A program made the position numbers and the translations under genes. Positions 27,116 through 40,001 of a stretch of DNA of 64,000 bases are shown piece after piece. Source of the stretch: Sympetrum striolatum (Eukaryota; Arthropoda; Insecta; Odonata; Libellulidae). A model generated the notes under the pieces. The model was not told the DNA's origin and made no database searches. It saw nothing but the letters and a program-made list of their open reading frames with translations. Numbering within the stretch: the stretch's first letter is position 1; each line of letters begins with the position of its first letter. Location: assembly GCA_947579665.1 (NCBI GenBank), contig OX388349.1:17950459-18014458 (forward strand), in the 5' to 3' direction.

Positions 27116-30100
27116 CAAAATATGGCAAAAAAACCTAAAATTTCACCGATTTTTTAGAGTTTTGGACGTTTCTTGGGTAAACTGCTACAAATAAGTGAAT
27201 ATTACTAATATATTTACATAGTTCTTGGCAAAAACGTTTAAATAAGTAAAAACTTGACTAGTTTTGGTTAATTTTAAGCAAAATATGGCCTTAAACCTGA
27301 AAATTCACAAATATTTTTCTAGTGATCGTCGTTTTCTGAGTTATTTTCCACGAATAATTGAAATTTTTTAATGAATTTGGATAGATCCCTTTAAAAGCAT
27401 TAAAATTAATTGAACGTTGAATAGTATTGCCTAATAATTAATAAACAAGGCCAAAAACCGACACTTTAACTATTTGTTTCGAGTTTTCGACGTTTTTTGG
27501 GTTAACTGCAATAAAATATTGAAGATTTCTTGTGAGTGTAGATAGATTTCGTTCGAGGTTTATTGTTTTAACTGATGCTAAATATTGAGTATTTAGTCTA
27601 AACATAGATAGATCTCGTAATGAATTTTAAAATGAGTCAGAATCTGAATAATTTTCCTCATGTTTTATTAATATATGGCAACAAATGTGATATTTCAAAG
27701 AAATTTTGAGTTTTTGATGTTTTTTAGGTTCACTGCTATGAAAAAATTAAATATTTCTAAAGGCTTTGGATAGATCTCGTCAAAACCTTTAAAATGAATT
27801 CAACGTTGACTAGTTTTGCTCAAGTTTTAGAAAATATTGGCTAAAAACCTAAAATTTCACAGAATTTTATCTTGTTTTCACCGTTTTCTGGCTTGACTGC
27901 TACAAAATATTGCGTACTTCTTCTGAATTAGGATAGATCTTGTCAATATCTATAAAATGAGTCCAAACTTGACTAGTTTTTCTTAATTTTTAGGAAAATA
28001 TCGCCAAAAACCAGAAATTTTATAAATATTCTTCGAATTTTTCTCGTTTTTAGGTTATCTGCTACGAAATATTGAATATTTAATCTAAATTCAGATATAT
28101 CTCGTCAAGAGCTTTCAAAAAAGTTCAAACCTGACTTGTTAAGCTCAAATATAAGACTGTATGGCATAAAAACCTTAAATTTCACAGTATTTTTTCAACG
28201 TTTATTTGGTTAAATATTACTAATAATTAAATATAATTTTGATAAATCTAGGTCAATCTCTTCAAAAAGTTTAAAATGAGTCAAAACCTGACTTGTTTTG
28301 CTCAAATATTAGCAAAATATGTCTAAAACCTGAAATTTCACAGCATTTGTTTTTTTTTTCGTCGTTTTTCGGTTTAACTGCTAAAAAATATTGAGTATCT
28401 CCTCTTAATATAGATAGATCTTGAGATTAACCTTAAAATGAGTCAAAACCCGACTTGTATTGCTCATGTTTTAGGGAAATATGGCCATAAACCTGAAATT
28501 TCACAGAATTGATTCAAGTTTTCATCATTTTTTGGGTTATCTGCACTTAAATATTGAACATTTACTCTGAATCTTGGTAGAACTCTCGAAAAAATTTAAA
28601 ATGAGTGCAAACGTGACTAGTTTTTCTCAATATTTGGCATAATATGGCCAAGAACCTGAAATTTCACATATAGTTTTCGAGTTTTCGTCATTTTTTGGGT
28701 TATCTGCTACATATAATTGAATATTTCTCATAAATTTAGGTAGATCTCGTCAAAAGCATTAGAATGAATCCATATTTGAAAAGTTTTGCTCAATTTGTAG
28801 GAAAATATTTCAAAAAACATGTAATTTCAGCTATTTTTTCGAGTTTTCGATGTTGTTTGGTTTAACTGTTAATAAATATTGAGTATTACTTCTAAATTAG
28901 GATAGATCCTTTCAGTAGCTATAAAATGAGTCCAAACTTGACTAGTTTTTCTTAATTTTTAGGAAAATATAGCAAGAAACAAGAAATTTTATAAATATTC
29001 TTCGAATTTTTGTCGTTATTAGGTTATCTGCTACGAAATATTTAATATTTAATCTAAATTTAGATAGATCTCGACAAAAGCTTTAAAATAAGTTAAAACC
29101 TGACTTGTTTTGCTCAAATATTAGCCTAATATGGAAAAAAATCCTAAAATCTCACAGTATGTTTTGGACGTTTTTTGGGTTAACTGCTACTAATAATTAA
29201 ATATATTTTTGATAAATTTAGGTAGATCTCGTCAAAAAGTTTAAAATGAGTTAAAACCTGACTTGTTTTGCTTAAATATTAGTAAAATATTGCAAAAAAC
29301 TGAAATTTCACAGAATATTTTTTCTTTTTGTCTCTTTTCAGTTTAACTGCTACAAAATATTGAGTATCTCCTCTAAATATAGATAGATCTCAAGATGAAC
29401 CATAAAATGAGTCGAAAACCAACTTGTTTCGCTCATGCTTTCAGCGAAATATGGCCATAATCCTGAAATTTCACAGAATTTCATTTTGCAGTTTTTTGGG
29501 TTAACTGCTACAAAATATTGAGTATTACTTCTAAATTAGGATAATTCCTTTCAATAGCTATAAAATGAGTAAAAACTTGACTAGTTTTGGTTAATTTTAA
29601 GCAAAATATGGCCTTTAACCTGAAAATTCACAAATATTTTTCTAGTGATCGTCGTTTTCTGAGTTATTTGCCATGAATAATTGAAATTTTTTAATGAATT
29701 TGGATAGATCCCTTTAAAAGCATTAAAATTAATTGAACGTTGAATAGTATTGCCTAATAATTAATAAACAAGGCCAAAAACCGACACTTTAACTATTTGT
29801 TTCGAGTTTTCGACGTTTTTTGGGTTAACTGCAATAAAATATTGAAGATTTCTTGTGAGTGTAGATAGATTTCGTTCGAGGTTTATTGTTTTAGCTGATG
29901 CTAAATATTGAGTATTTAGTCTAAACATAGATAGATCTCGTAATGAATTTTAAAATGAGTCAGAATCTGAATAATTTTGCTCATGTTTTATTAATATGTG
30001 GCAACAAATGTGATATTTCAAAGAAATTTTGAGTTTTTGATGTTTTTTAGGTTCACTGCTATGAAAAAATTAAATATTTCTAAAGACTTTGGATAGATCT

Positions 30101-32632
30101 CGTCAAAACCTTTAAAATGAATTCAATGTTGACTAGTTTTGCTCAAGTTTTAGAAAATATTGGCTAAAAACCTAAAATTTCACAGAATTTTATCTTGTTT
30201 TCACCGTTTTCTGGCTTGACTGCTACAAAATATTGCGTACTTCTTCTGAATTAGGATGGATCTTGTCAATATCTATAAAATGAGTCCAAACTTGACTAGT
30301 TTTTCTTAATTTTTAGGAAAATATCGCCAAAAACCAGAAATTTTATAAATATTCTTCGAATTTTTCTCGTTTTTAGGTTATCTGCTACGAAATATTGAAT
30401 ATTTAATCTAAATTCAGATATATCTCGTCAAGAGCTTTCAAAAAAGTTCAAACCTGACTTGTTAAGCTCAAATATTAGACTGTATGGCATAAAAACCTTA
30501 AATTTCACAGTATTTTTTCAACGTTTATTTGGTTAAATATTACTAATAATTAAATATAATTTTGATAAATCTAGGTGGATCTCTTCAAAAAGTTTAAAAT
30601 GAGTCAAAACCTGACTTGTTTTGCTCAAATATTAGCAAAATATGTCTAAAACCTGAAATTTCACAGCATTTGTTTTTTTTTTTCGTCGTTTTTCGGTTTA
30701 ACTGCTAAAAAATATTGAGTATCTCCTCTTAATATAGATAGATCTTGAGATTAACCTTAAAATGAGTCAAAACCCGACTTGTATTGCTCATGTTTTAGGG
30801 AAATATGGCCATAAACCTGAAATTTCACAGAATTGATTCAAGTTTTCATCATTTTTTGGGTTATCTGCACTTAAATATTGAACATTTACTCTGAATCTTG
30901 GTAGAACTCTCGAAAAAATTTAAAATGAGTGCAAACGTGACTAGTTTTTCTCAATATTTGGCATAATATGGCCAAGAACCTGAAATTTCACATATAGTTT
31001 TCGAGTTTTCGTCATTTTTTGGGTTATCTGCTACATATAATTGAATATTTCTCATAAATTTAGGTAGATCTCGTCAAAAGCATTAGAATGAATCCATATT
31101 TGAAAAGTTTTGCTCAATTTGTAGGAAAATATTTCAAAAAACATGTAATTTCAGCTATTTTTTCGAGTTTTCGATGTTGTTTGGTTTAACTGTTAATAAA
31201 TATTGAGTATTACTTCTAAATTAGGATAGATCCTTTCAGTAGCTATAAAATGAGTCCAAACTTGACTAGTTTTTCTTAATTTTTAGGAAAATATAGCAAG
31301 AAACAAGAAATTTTATAAATATTCTTCGAATTTTTGTCGTTATTAGGTTATCTGCTACGAAATATTTAATATTTAATCTAAATTTAGATAGATCTCGACA
31401 AAAGCTTTAAAATAAGTTAAAACCTGACTTGTTTTGCTCAAATATTAGCCTAATATGGAAAAAAATCCTAAAATCTCACAGTATGTTTTGGACGTTTTTT
31501 GGGTTAACTGCTACTAATAATTAAATATATTTTTGATAAATTTAGGTAGATCTCGTCAAAAAGTTTAAAATGAGTCAAATTCTGACTTGTTTTGCTCAAA
31601 TAATAGCAAAATATGGCTAAAACCTGAAATTTCACAGAATTTGTTTTTGTTTTCATCGTTTTTCAGTTTAACTTCTACAAAATATTGAGTATCTCCTCTT
31701 AATATAGATAGATCTCAAGATGAACCTTAAAATGAGTAAGAACCCGACTTTTTCGCTCATGTTTTAGCGAAGTATGGCCATAAACCTGAAATTTCACAGA
31801 ATTGTTTCGAGTTTTCGACGTTTTTTGGGTTAACTGCTAGAAAATATTGAGTACGTCTTCTGAATTAAGATAAATCTTGTCAATAACTATAAAATGAGTT
31901 CAAAATTGACTATGTTTTGTCAATGTTTAGCAAAATATGGCCAAAAACCAGAAATTTGACAAATATTTTTTTATTGTTCGATTTTGTTTGGGTTTTTTGC
32001 TAGAAATAATTGAAAATATTTGAATGGATTTGGATTGATCTCGTCAAAATCATTAAAATAAATTGAAAATTGACTAGTTTTGCCTAAAGTTATGATAATA
32101 AGGCCAAAAACCTGAAATTGTTTCTATTTGTTTCGAGTCTTTGATGCTATTCTATGAATGTAAATAGATCTCGTCAAAAGGTTTAAAACGAGTTAAAACC
32201 TAACTAGTTTTGCTCAAATACTAGCAAATTAGGTTGAGTTTTGGAAGGTGTGTCCCCATTAGTTTTGAGTTAGTTCTGAGTCAAACCATCTAGGTGGCAG
32301 CAGCGTTAACTTACTTATGTGCTGACACATTTTCGGCGCGAAAATCTATACATCCTTTATTAATGAAGATACACATGTTATTCTTATGTATCCAAAAACA
32401 GCAGTGTTTGTCGCAAATGTTGCTTTGTGTTAAGAAAAAGATAGTCGACCTCACGTTCGGATCGCAAGCTATAGTTGGATTGCAAGCTCAATTGGTTTCC
32501 AAGGTCTTTTTAAGGAAAAGACATCTTTAACTGCCAAGTAAAAAGCAATTCCCCTAACGCTGCTTCAACCTAGATGGTTAGACTTGGAACTAACACGGAA
32601 CTAATGGGGAAACACTTTCCGAAACTCAGCCT
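27116..32632. repeat. A-type satellite with 2323-bp period, ending in a MITE
   Basis: From about 27240 the sequence is again A type, nearly identical to the 1-9 kb array. Anchors repeat 2323 bp apart (27521 and 29844). At about 29567 the sequence jumps from the position matching 3509 straight to that matching 4404. This removes about 895 bp, that is three monomers plus the MITE. After about 31566 it changes to diverged monomers resembling 9620-10286. The block closes with the MITE at 32232. Confidence 0.85.
32232..32632. mobile_element. MITE-like element, copy 11
   Basis: 401-bp form. Both flanks and the ends have drifted (left flank CAAATTA, right end CAGCCT), in keeping with the diverged monomers around it. 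Confidence 0.82.
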
Positions 32633-35600
32633 TAAAATATGGCACAAAAACCTAAAATTTCACAGATTTTTTGGAGTTTTGGACGTTTTTTGGGTAAACT
32701 GCTACAAATAAGTGAATATTACTAATATATTTACATAGTTCTTGCCAGAAGCTTTTAAATGAGTAAAAACTTGACTAGTTTTGGTTAATTTTAAGCAAAA
32801 TATGGCCTTAAACCTGAAAATTCACAAATATTTTTCTACTGATCGACGTTTTCTGGGTTATTTGACAATAATAATTGAAATTTTTTAATGAATTTGGATA
32901 GATCCCTTTAAGAGCATTAAAATTTATTGAACGTTGAATAGTTTTGCCTAATAATTAATAAATAAGGCCCAAAACCCAACACTTTAACTATTTGTTTCGA
33001 GTTTTCGAAGTTTTTTGGGTTAACTGCAATAAAAAATTCAAGATTTCTCCTGAATGTAGATAGATCTCGTCAAAAGCTTTAAATGAATTAAATCCTGACT
33101 AGTTTTGCTCAAATATTAGCAAAATATGGATCAAAAACATAAATTATCACCGATTTTTTTCGAGTTTTCTACGTCTTTTAAGCTAACTACTGTAAAACAT
33201 TGAAGATTTTATAAGGAATTTTGAGTGATCTCGTCAGAACCAATAGAATGAATCAATCCTTGTCTACAATTGCTCAATTATTAGAAAATATTGTCCAAAA
33301 ACTTTAAATTTCACAGATTTTTCTCGAGTTTTCGACTTTTTTGGGTTAACTGCTAATAAATATTGAGTAGTTCTTGTTAAGTATGATATAGCTTTTCAAT
33401 AACTATAAAATGAGTCCAAACATGACTAGTTTTTCTCAATATCTTGCAAAATATGGCCATAAACCTGAAATTTCACATAATTTTATTTGAGATTTCGTCT
33501 TTTTTTGGGTTATCTGCACTTAAATATTGAATATTTACTCTGAATTATGATAGAACTCTCCAAAAAATTTAAAATGAGTGTAAACATGACTAGTTTTTCT
33601 CAATATTTGGCATAATATGGCCAAGAACCTGAAATTTCACATATAGTTTTTGAGTTTTCGTCGTGTTTGTGTTATCTGCTACAAATAATTGAATATTTCT
33701 CATTAATTTTGGTAGATCTCGTCAAAAGCATTAGAATAAAACCATATTTGAAAGGTTTTGCTCAATTTGTAGCAAAATATTGCAAAAAACATGAAATTTC
33801 AACGATTTTTTTCGAGTTTTCAACGTTTTTTGGGTTAACTGCAATAAAATATTGAAGATTTCTTGTGAGAGTAGATAGATTTCGTTCGAGGTTTGTTGTT
33901 TTAACTGATGCTAAATATTGAGTATTTAGTCTAAACATAGATAGATCTCGAAATGAATTTTAAAATGAGTCAGATTCTGAATAGTTTTTCTCGTGTTTTA
34001 TTAAGATATGGCAACAAAAGTGATATTTCAAAGAAATTTTGAGTTTTTGATGTTTTTTAGGTTCACTGCTATGAAAAATTAAATATTTCTAAAGGCTTTG
34101 GATAGATCTCATCAAAACCTTTAAAATGAATCCAACGTTGACTAGTTTTGCTCAATTTTTAGAAAATATTGGCTAAAAACCTAAAATTTCACACAATTTT
34201 ATCTAGTTTTCGACGTTTTTTGGCTTAACTGCTAAAAAATATTGAGTACTTCTTCTGAATTACGACATATCCTTTCAATAACTATAAAATGAGTCCAAAC
34301 TTGACTAGTTTTTCTCAGCATTTAGCAAAATATGGCCAAAAACCTGAAATTTCACATATTATTTTTGAGTTTTCATCATTTTTTGGGTTATCTGCACTTA
34401 AATATTGAACATTTACTCTGAATCTTGGTAGAACTCTCGAAAAAATTTAAAATGAGTGCAAACGTGACTAGTTTTTCTCAATATTTGGCATAATATGGCC
34501 AAGAACCTGAAATTTCACATATAGTTTTCGAGTTTTCGTCATTTTTTGGGTTATCTGCTACATATAATTGAATATTTCTCATAAATTTAGGTAGATCTCG
34601 TCAAAAGCATTAGAATGAATCCATATTTGAAAAGTTTTGCTCAATTTGTAGGAAAATATTTCAAAAAACATGTAATTTCAGCTATTTTTTCGAGTTTTCG
34701 ATGTTGTTTGGTTTAACTGTTAATAAATATTGAGTATTACTTCTAAATTAGGATAGATCCTTTCAGTAGCTATAAAATGAGTCCAAACTTGACTAGTTTT
34801 TCTTAATTTTTAGGAAAATATAGCAAGAAACAAGAAATTTTATAAATATTCTTCGAATTTTTGTCGTTATTAGGTTATCTGCTACGAAATATTTAATATT
34901 TAATCTAAATTTAGATAGATCTCGACAAAAGCTTTAAAATAAGTTAAAACCTGACTTGTTTTGCTCAAATATTAGCCTAATATGGAAAAAAATCCTAAAA
35001 TCTCACAGTATGTTTTGGACGTTTTTTGGGTTAACTGCTACTAATAATTAAATATATTTTTGATAAATTTAGGTAGATCTCGTCAAAAAGTTTAAAATGA
35101 GTCAAATTCTGACTTGTTTTGCTCAAATAATAGCAAAATATGGCTAAAACCTGAAATTTCACAGAATTTGTTTTTGTTTTCATCGTTTTTCAGTTTAACT
35201 TCTACAAAATATTGAGTATCTCCTCTAAATATAGATAGATCTCAAGATGAACCTTAAATGAGTCAAAACCCGACTCGTTTCGCTCATGCTTTTAGCGAAA
35301 TATGTCTATAATCCTGAAATTTCACAGAATTTCGTTTCGACGTTTTTTGGGTTAACTGCTACAAAATATTGAGTATTACTTCTAAATTAGGATAGATCCT
35401 TTCAATAGCTATAAAATGAGTTGAAACTTGACTATTTTTTCTTAATTTTTAGCAAAATATGGCCAAAAACCAGAAAGTTGACAAATATTTTTTAAGTGTT
35501 CGTCGTTTTTTGTGTTATTTGCTACGAATAATTGAAAATATTTAAATGAATTTGGATAGATCTCGTCAAAATCATTAAGGTTAATTAGAAATTGACTAGT

Positions 35601-36185
35601 TTTGCCTAAAGTTATGATAATAAGGCCAAAAACCTGAAATTTTATCCATTTGTTTCTAGTCTTCGATGCTTTTTTTGTAAACTGCAATAAAATGTTGAAT
35701 ATTTCTTCTGAATGTAAATAGATCTCGTCAAAAGGTTTAAAATGAGTTAAATCCTGACAAGTTTTGCTGAAATACTACCAAAATAGGTTGAGTTTCGGAA
35801 GGCATGTTCCCATTAGTTTGGAGTTAGTTACAAGTCTAATCATCTAGGTGGCAGCAGCGTTAGTTTACTTACGTGCTGCGACTTTTTCGGCGCAAAAATC
35901 TATACCTCCTTTATTAATGAAGATACACATATAATTCTTATGTATCCAAAAACAGCAGTGTTTGTCGCAAATATTGCTTTGTGTTAAGAAAAAGATAGTC
36001 ACCCTCACGTTCGGATCGCAAGCTATAGTGGGATTGCAAGCTCAATTGGTTTCCAAGGTCTTTTTAAGAAAATATATCTTTAACTGCCAAGTAAAAAGCA
36101 ATTCCCCTGACGTTGCTTCCACCTAAATGGTTAGACTTGGAACTAACACGGAACTAATGGGGACACACTTTCCGAAACTCAGCTG
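32633..36185. repeat. Mixed diverged and A-type satellite unit
   Basis: The first part holds older, more diverged monomers. About 34380-35100 is nearly identical to 28520-29240. The segment after about 35090 matches that at 31566, an offset of about 3529. The unit ends with a MITE. The patchwork suggests several exchange events. Confidence 0.8.
35786..36185. mobile_element. MITE-like element, copy 12
   Basis: 400-bp form with small private indels, such as AAGAAAATATATC near 36066. Both terminal repeats are recognisable. Confidence 0.83.
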
Positions 36186-37023
36186 CAAAATATGGCAAAA
36201 AAACCTAAAATTTCACCAATTTCTTAGAGTTTTGGACGTTTTTTGGGTAAACTGCTACAAATAAGTGAATATTATTAATGTATTTACATAGGTCTTGCCA
36301 GAAACTTTAAAATGAGTAAAAACTTGACTACTTTTGGTTAATTTTAAGCAAAATATGGCCTTAAACCTGAAAATTCACAAATATTTTTCTAGTGATCGTC
36401 GTGTTCTGGGTTATTTGCCAAGAATAATTGAAATTTTTTAATGAATTTGGATAGATCCCTTTAAAAGCATTAAAATTAATTGAACGTTGAATAGTTTTGC
36501 CTAATAATTAATAAACAAGGCCAAAAGCCCGACACTTTATCTATTTGTTTCGAGTTTTCGACGTTTTTTGGGTTAACTGCAATCAAAAATTCAAGATATC
36601 TCCTGAATGTCGATAGATCTCGTCAAAAGCTTTAAAATGAATTAAATCCTGACTAGTTTATCTCAAATATTAGCGAAATATGGAACAAAAACCTAAAATA
36701 TCACCGATTTTTTTCGAGTTTTCGACGTTTTTTGGTTAACTGCAATAAAATATTAAAGATTTCCTGTGAGTGTAGATAGATTTCGTTCGAGGTTTCTTGT
36801 TTAACTGATGCTAAATTTTAAGTATATAGTCTAAACATAGATAGATCTCGTAATGAATTTTAAAATGAGTCAGAATCTGAATAGTTTTGCTCGTGTTTTA
36901 TTAAGATATGGCAACAAATGTGATATTTCAAAGAAATTTTGAGTTTTTGATGTTTTTTAGGTTCACTGCTATGAAAAATTAAATATTTCTAAAGACTTTG
37001 GATAGATCTCGTCAAAACCTTTA
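36186..37023. repeat. Satellite left flank of the Penelope-like element
   Basis: Diverged A-type monomers include the 68-bp-spaced short monomer. They are cut at about 37024 inside the motif TCGTCAAAACCTTTA, where intact copies continue with AAATGAAT. Confidence 0.85.
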
Positions 37024-37030
37024 CCAATAA

Positions 37031-39009
37031 TGGCTAGATGGAACCATTGCTGATATAGAATCTTCCATAAAATATCTCCCTGAAAATTCCAAAAATTCTA
37101 TTCGACATTCCGCACTTAACCAACTGAAAGAAAACATTGCTATTAAAAAGCCAACTAATAAACAATTCCAACACTACAATGCAATTTAATCACTAAACAA
37201 TAAAAATTGTTTTTATCTCAAAGCTGACAAAGGTAATAAAGTAGTAATATTAGACCATAAACAATATTTCAAAAAAGTAGACGAATTACTTTCAGACCAA
37301 TTGTACCAATCACACCCCAGAAACCCACTAAATAAAATGATAGAGGAAACCAAAAATACACTAAAAACTTGTAAATCCCTTATTACCAAACTCCTCTCAC
37401 TAAAACTTCATGTTTCAAATCCTACAGTTCCGAGAATGTATTGCCTTCCCAAGATACACAAACCTAATGTTCCCCTCAGACCCATCGTTTCTTCTATTAA
37501 TTCTCCTTCCTACAAATTATCCCAATGGTTAAACCAACAATTCAAACAATGGCCTACACCACAGGATTCCAATATAAAAAACACAGAACATTTAGTTGAT
37601 CTTCTAAAAGACATCACTCTAAATAAAAACGGAATACTAGTATCTTTCGACTTAAAAATTTATTTCCAAGCATTCCTTTAGACACTACGTACGAATTCCT
37701 ACAACAATGGCTCCAAACACAACAGTTACCTCCCGAACTTGTAGATGAATATGTATCATTAACCAGAAGTTGCATGAACCAAAATTTTTTCCAAATCAAT
37801 AACACTTACTACAAACAAACAAATGGTACCACAATGGGTAATTGCTTGTCCCCTTTCCTCGCCAATTTGTTTATGACTTACTTTGAAAACCAGTGCAAAA
37901 ATAATTTCAAATATTTTCCAAGAATTTGGTTAAGATACGTAGATGATGTTTTTGCAATCTTCAATAATTCCAAAAATAACATTCCCAATTTCCTAGAAGA
38001 ATTAAATTCTCAATTTAACGCTATAAAATTCACTGTAGAGGAAGAAAAGAATCGTAGTCTACCATTTTTAGACATCAAAATATCCAGAAACAACAACAAA
38101 CTCAGATTTTCCATTTATCGAAAACCTACGCACACTGACAGATACATTCCCAACGACTCAAACCACCACATCTCACAAAAACTCGCCCCTTTTCATACCA
38201 TGATAAACAGACTTCTAAGCATTCCCATGAGCACAAAATATTTCAGAACAGAATTAAAACACATAGAAAACACAGCTAGAGAAAATGGTTTTGAGAACAG
38301 CACAATACACAACATTCTCAGAAAGCACTCCCAAAGACTAAAATTAAAACAGAACACTACATTAAAAAACAACAAAGAAACAACAAAAAAATTTATTAAA
38401 CTACCCTTCGCACCAGGCCTCACAAACAAACTACAAAATACCTTTTCAAAACACGACTTACAACCTATCTTTGTAAACACAAACAGCATCCAAAATTTAT
38501 TAAAAAACCCCAAAGACAAGATTCCTTCCATACATAAATCTGGCATTTATAAAATAACTTGCAAAGGGTGCAACAATGTTTACGTAGGCCAAAGGAAAAG
38601 GAAAATCGAAACCAGATTTAAAGAACACATCGCACACTTTAGATACAATAGACTAAACAAATCAAGCGTAGCTTCACATATATAAGAATGCAATAACCCA
38701 ATACATTTAGAAGATTTGAAACTACTTAAAGCCGTTAACAAAGAGTCCAAACTAGACGCCTATGAAAGCATCTTCATACGAAAACATACACAAACAATGA
38801 ACAGTGACCGCGGCCCAATCCCATGGTCCCCATTGTTCTCACTAATCACTAACGGCTCAGAAACCACCAACCACCAACATTTTTCACCCCTACAAACACC
38901 CTCCCCCACCCCTCACAGTTCGGGTATAAATACAGACAGTACACACACAACACTTCAGTCCGACATAGCTACTGAGGATGGAAACTTAGTTTCCGAAATA
39001 CGTATATAG
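37031..39009 (+). pseudogene. Penelope-like RT/GIY-YIG polyprotein, broken
   Basis: The remnant encodes reverse transcriptase fused to a GIY-YIG endonuclease, used in target-primed integration. Reading from 37031, an in-frame TAA lies at 37187-37189. The PKIHK block falls in 37301-37681. A one-base loss near 37652-37662, in an A-rich stretch before the LFPSIP motif, then shifts the frame. The next open stretch begins before the ATG at 37774 and carries YVDD (residues 55-58 from that ATG). It continues to a zinc-binding CKGC and GIY...YVG near residues 257-272. A TAA at 38683-38685 interrupts the endonuclease. The same frame reopens with the catalytic-glutamate motif DAYESIF and ends at 39009. 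The frameshift and both stops make it non-functional as a single protein. Confidence 0.88.
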
Positions 39010-39013
39010 TGTC
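38962..39013 (+). ncRNA. Hammerhead-ribozyme-like motif at the Penelope stop codon
   Basis: The conserved core CTGAGGA (CUGANGA) is at 38972-38978 and GAAA is at 38995-38998. Between them is a perfect 6-bp stem, GGAAAC/GTTTCC, with loop TTA. Stem III would be ATAC/GTAT (38998-39005). The cleavage triplet would be ATA, with the cut after 39006. Stem I pairs CTA (38969-38971) with TAG (39007-39009) and GACA (38962-38965) with TGTC (39010-39013), leaving a TAG internal loop on the 5' side. One extra U (38979) separates CUGANGA from stem II, a departure from the canonical fold. Hammerhead motifs are known from Penelope-like elements at this kind of location. Confidence 0.68.
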
Positions 39014-39076
39014 CAAAAAACCGGTGTTCCCCTGCAACGTTGGACTCTCCAGATGAAGCAGTGGAACCACCCCAAG

Positions 39077-39166
39077 GTAAGTCACAGTGTTTTCTTACTT
39101 GGTTGAATTACGGCAATAGGAGTTTTTTCTTTTTAAATTAATTTTTTTTAAATTAATTACTAACAG
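39077..39166 (+). other. Possible spliceosomal intron in the Penelope 3' region
   Basis: A strong donor, AAG|GTAAGT, at 39077 is followed by T-rich tracts and a TACTAACAG acceptor ending at 39166, giving 90 bp. Some Penelope elements have a short intron in the terminal repeat that precedes the ORF. No coding continuity tests it here, so this rests on splice-site resemblance only. Confidence 0.35.
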
Positions 39167-39192
39167 CCGTGTACTCTTTCTTCTTTTTTCCA

Positions 39193-40001
39193 CTGACTTG
39201 TTTTGCTCAAATATTAGCCTAATATGGCATAAAAACCTTAAATTTCACAGTATCTTTTCAACGTTTATTGGGTTAACTACTACTAATAATTAAATATAAT
39301 TTTGATAAAACTAGGTAGATCTTTTCAAAAAGTTTAAAATGAGTCAAAACCTGACTTGTTTTGCTCAAATATTAGCAATATATGTCTAAAACCTGAAATT
39401 TCACAGAATTTGTTTTTGTTTCCGTCTTTTTTCGGTTTAACTGCTACAAAATATTGAGTATCTCCTCTAAATATAGATAGATCTCGTGATTAACCTTAAA
39501 ATAGGTCAGAACCCGACTTGTTTTGCTCATGTTTTAGGGAAATGTGGCCATAAACCTGAAATTTCACAAAATTGTTTCGAGTTTTCGACGTTTTTTGGGT
39601 TAACTGCTACAAAATATTGAGTATGTCTTCTGAATTAGGATAAATATTGTCAATAACTATAAAATGAGTTCAAAATTGACTATGTTTTCTCAATGTTTAG
39701 CAAAATATGGCCAAAAACCAGAAATTTGACAAATATGTATTTAGTGTTCGTTGTTTTTTGGGTTATTTGCTAGGAATAATTTAAAATTTTTAAATGAATT
39801 TGGATAGATCTCGTCAAAAGCATTAAAATTAATTGAACATTGACTAGTTTTGCCTAAAGTTATGATAATAAGGCCAAAAACCTGAAATTTTTTCTATTTG
39901 TTTCGAGTCCTCGATGCTATTATATGAATGTAAATAGATCTTGTCAAAAGGTTTAAAACGAGTTAAAACCTAACTAGTTTTGCTCAAATACTACCAAAAT
40001 A
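39193..40001. repeat. Satellite between the Penelope-like and MITE/Gypsy insertions
   Basis: About five monomers resume at CTGACTTGTTTTGCTCAA. They match those following the CTGACTTGTTAAGCTC monomer of the A HOR, then the diverged type that normally precedes a MITE. Confidence 0.88.

Larger units (their letters stand above)
1..37023. repeat. Main satellite block, ~163-bp monomers in higher-order repeats
   Basis: Head-to-tail AT-rich monomers fill this block. Each is recognisable by a core like TTTTTTGGGTTAACTGC, then ATATTGA..., TAGATCTCGTCAAAA, AAAATGAGT, TTGACTAGTTTTGCTCAA and AAAATATGGCCAAAAACC. Spacing between successive cores is about 156-163 bp. Unit lengths elsewhere in the block (815 = 5 x 163; 2038 and 2853 = 10 and 15 x 163 plus a 408-bp insert) fix the monomer at 163 bp. 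Monomers within a unit are diverged, while whole units are nearly identical, which is the hallmark of HOR organisation. Small open frames of 60-92 codons recur with the period and show no coding features. A centromeric or pericentromeric role is inferred only from this architecture. I found no convincing CENP-B-box-like site. Confidence 0.95.
37024..39192 (+). mobile_element. Penelope-like retroelement, 5'-truncated
   Basis: A 2.2-kb insertion is bounded on both sides by satellite. Translated pieces in order show a Penelope-type RT N-terminal motif (ADKG followed by VVILD), the PKIHK ... LRPIVSS block, RT palm motifs with YVDD, and a C-terminal GIY-YIG endonuclease. The last is the combination diagnostic of Penelope-like elements. 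The N-terminal part of the protein is missing. The coding region is broken by two in-frame stops and one frameshift. The left and right satellite flanks do not match up: compared with intact copies (27787 versus about 28130), roughly 340 bp of satellite is missing across the insertion, and I see no target duplication. Confidence 0.9.

Noticed and set aside
363..35687. Recurring 60-92-codon open frames on both strands of the satellite
   Set aside because: They recur only because the repeat recurs, change freely between copies, and have no recognisable domain or start context. Not called as genes.
1..37023. CENP-B-box-like motif in monomers
   Set aside because: TTCG-containing stretches occur (TTTTCGACG), but I could not find the spaced CGGG half needed for a match.
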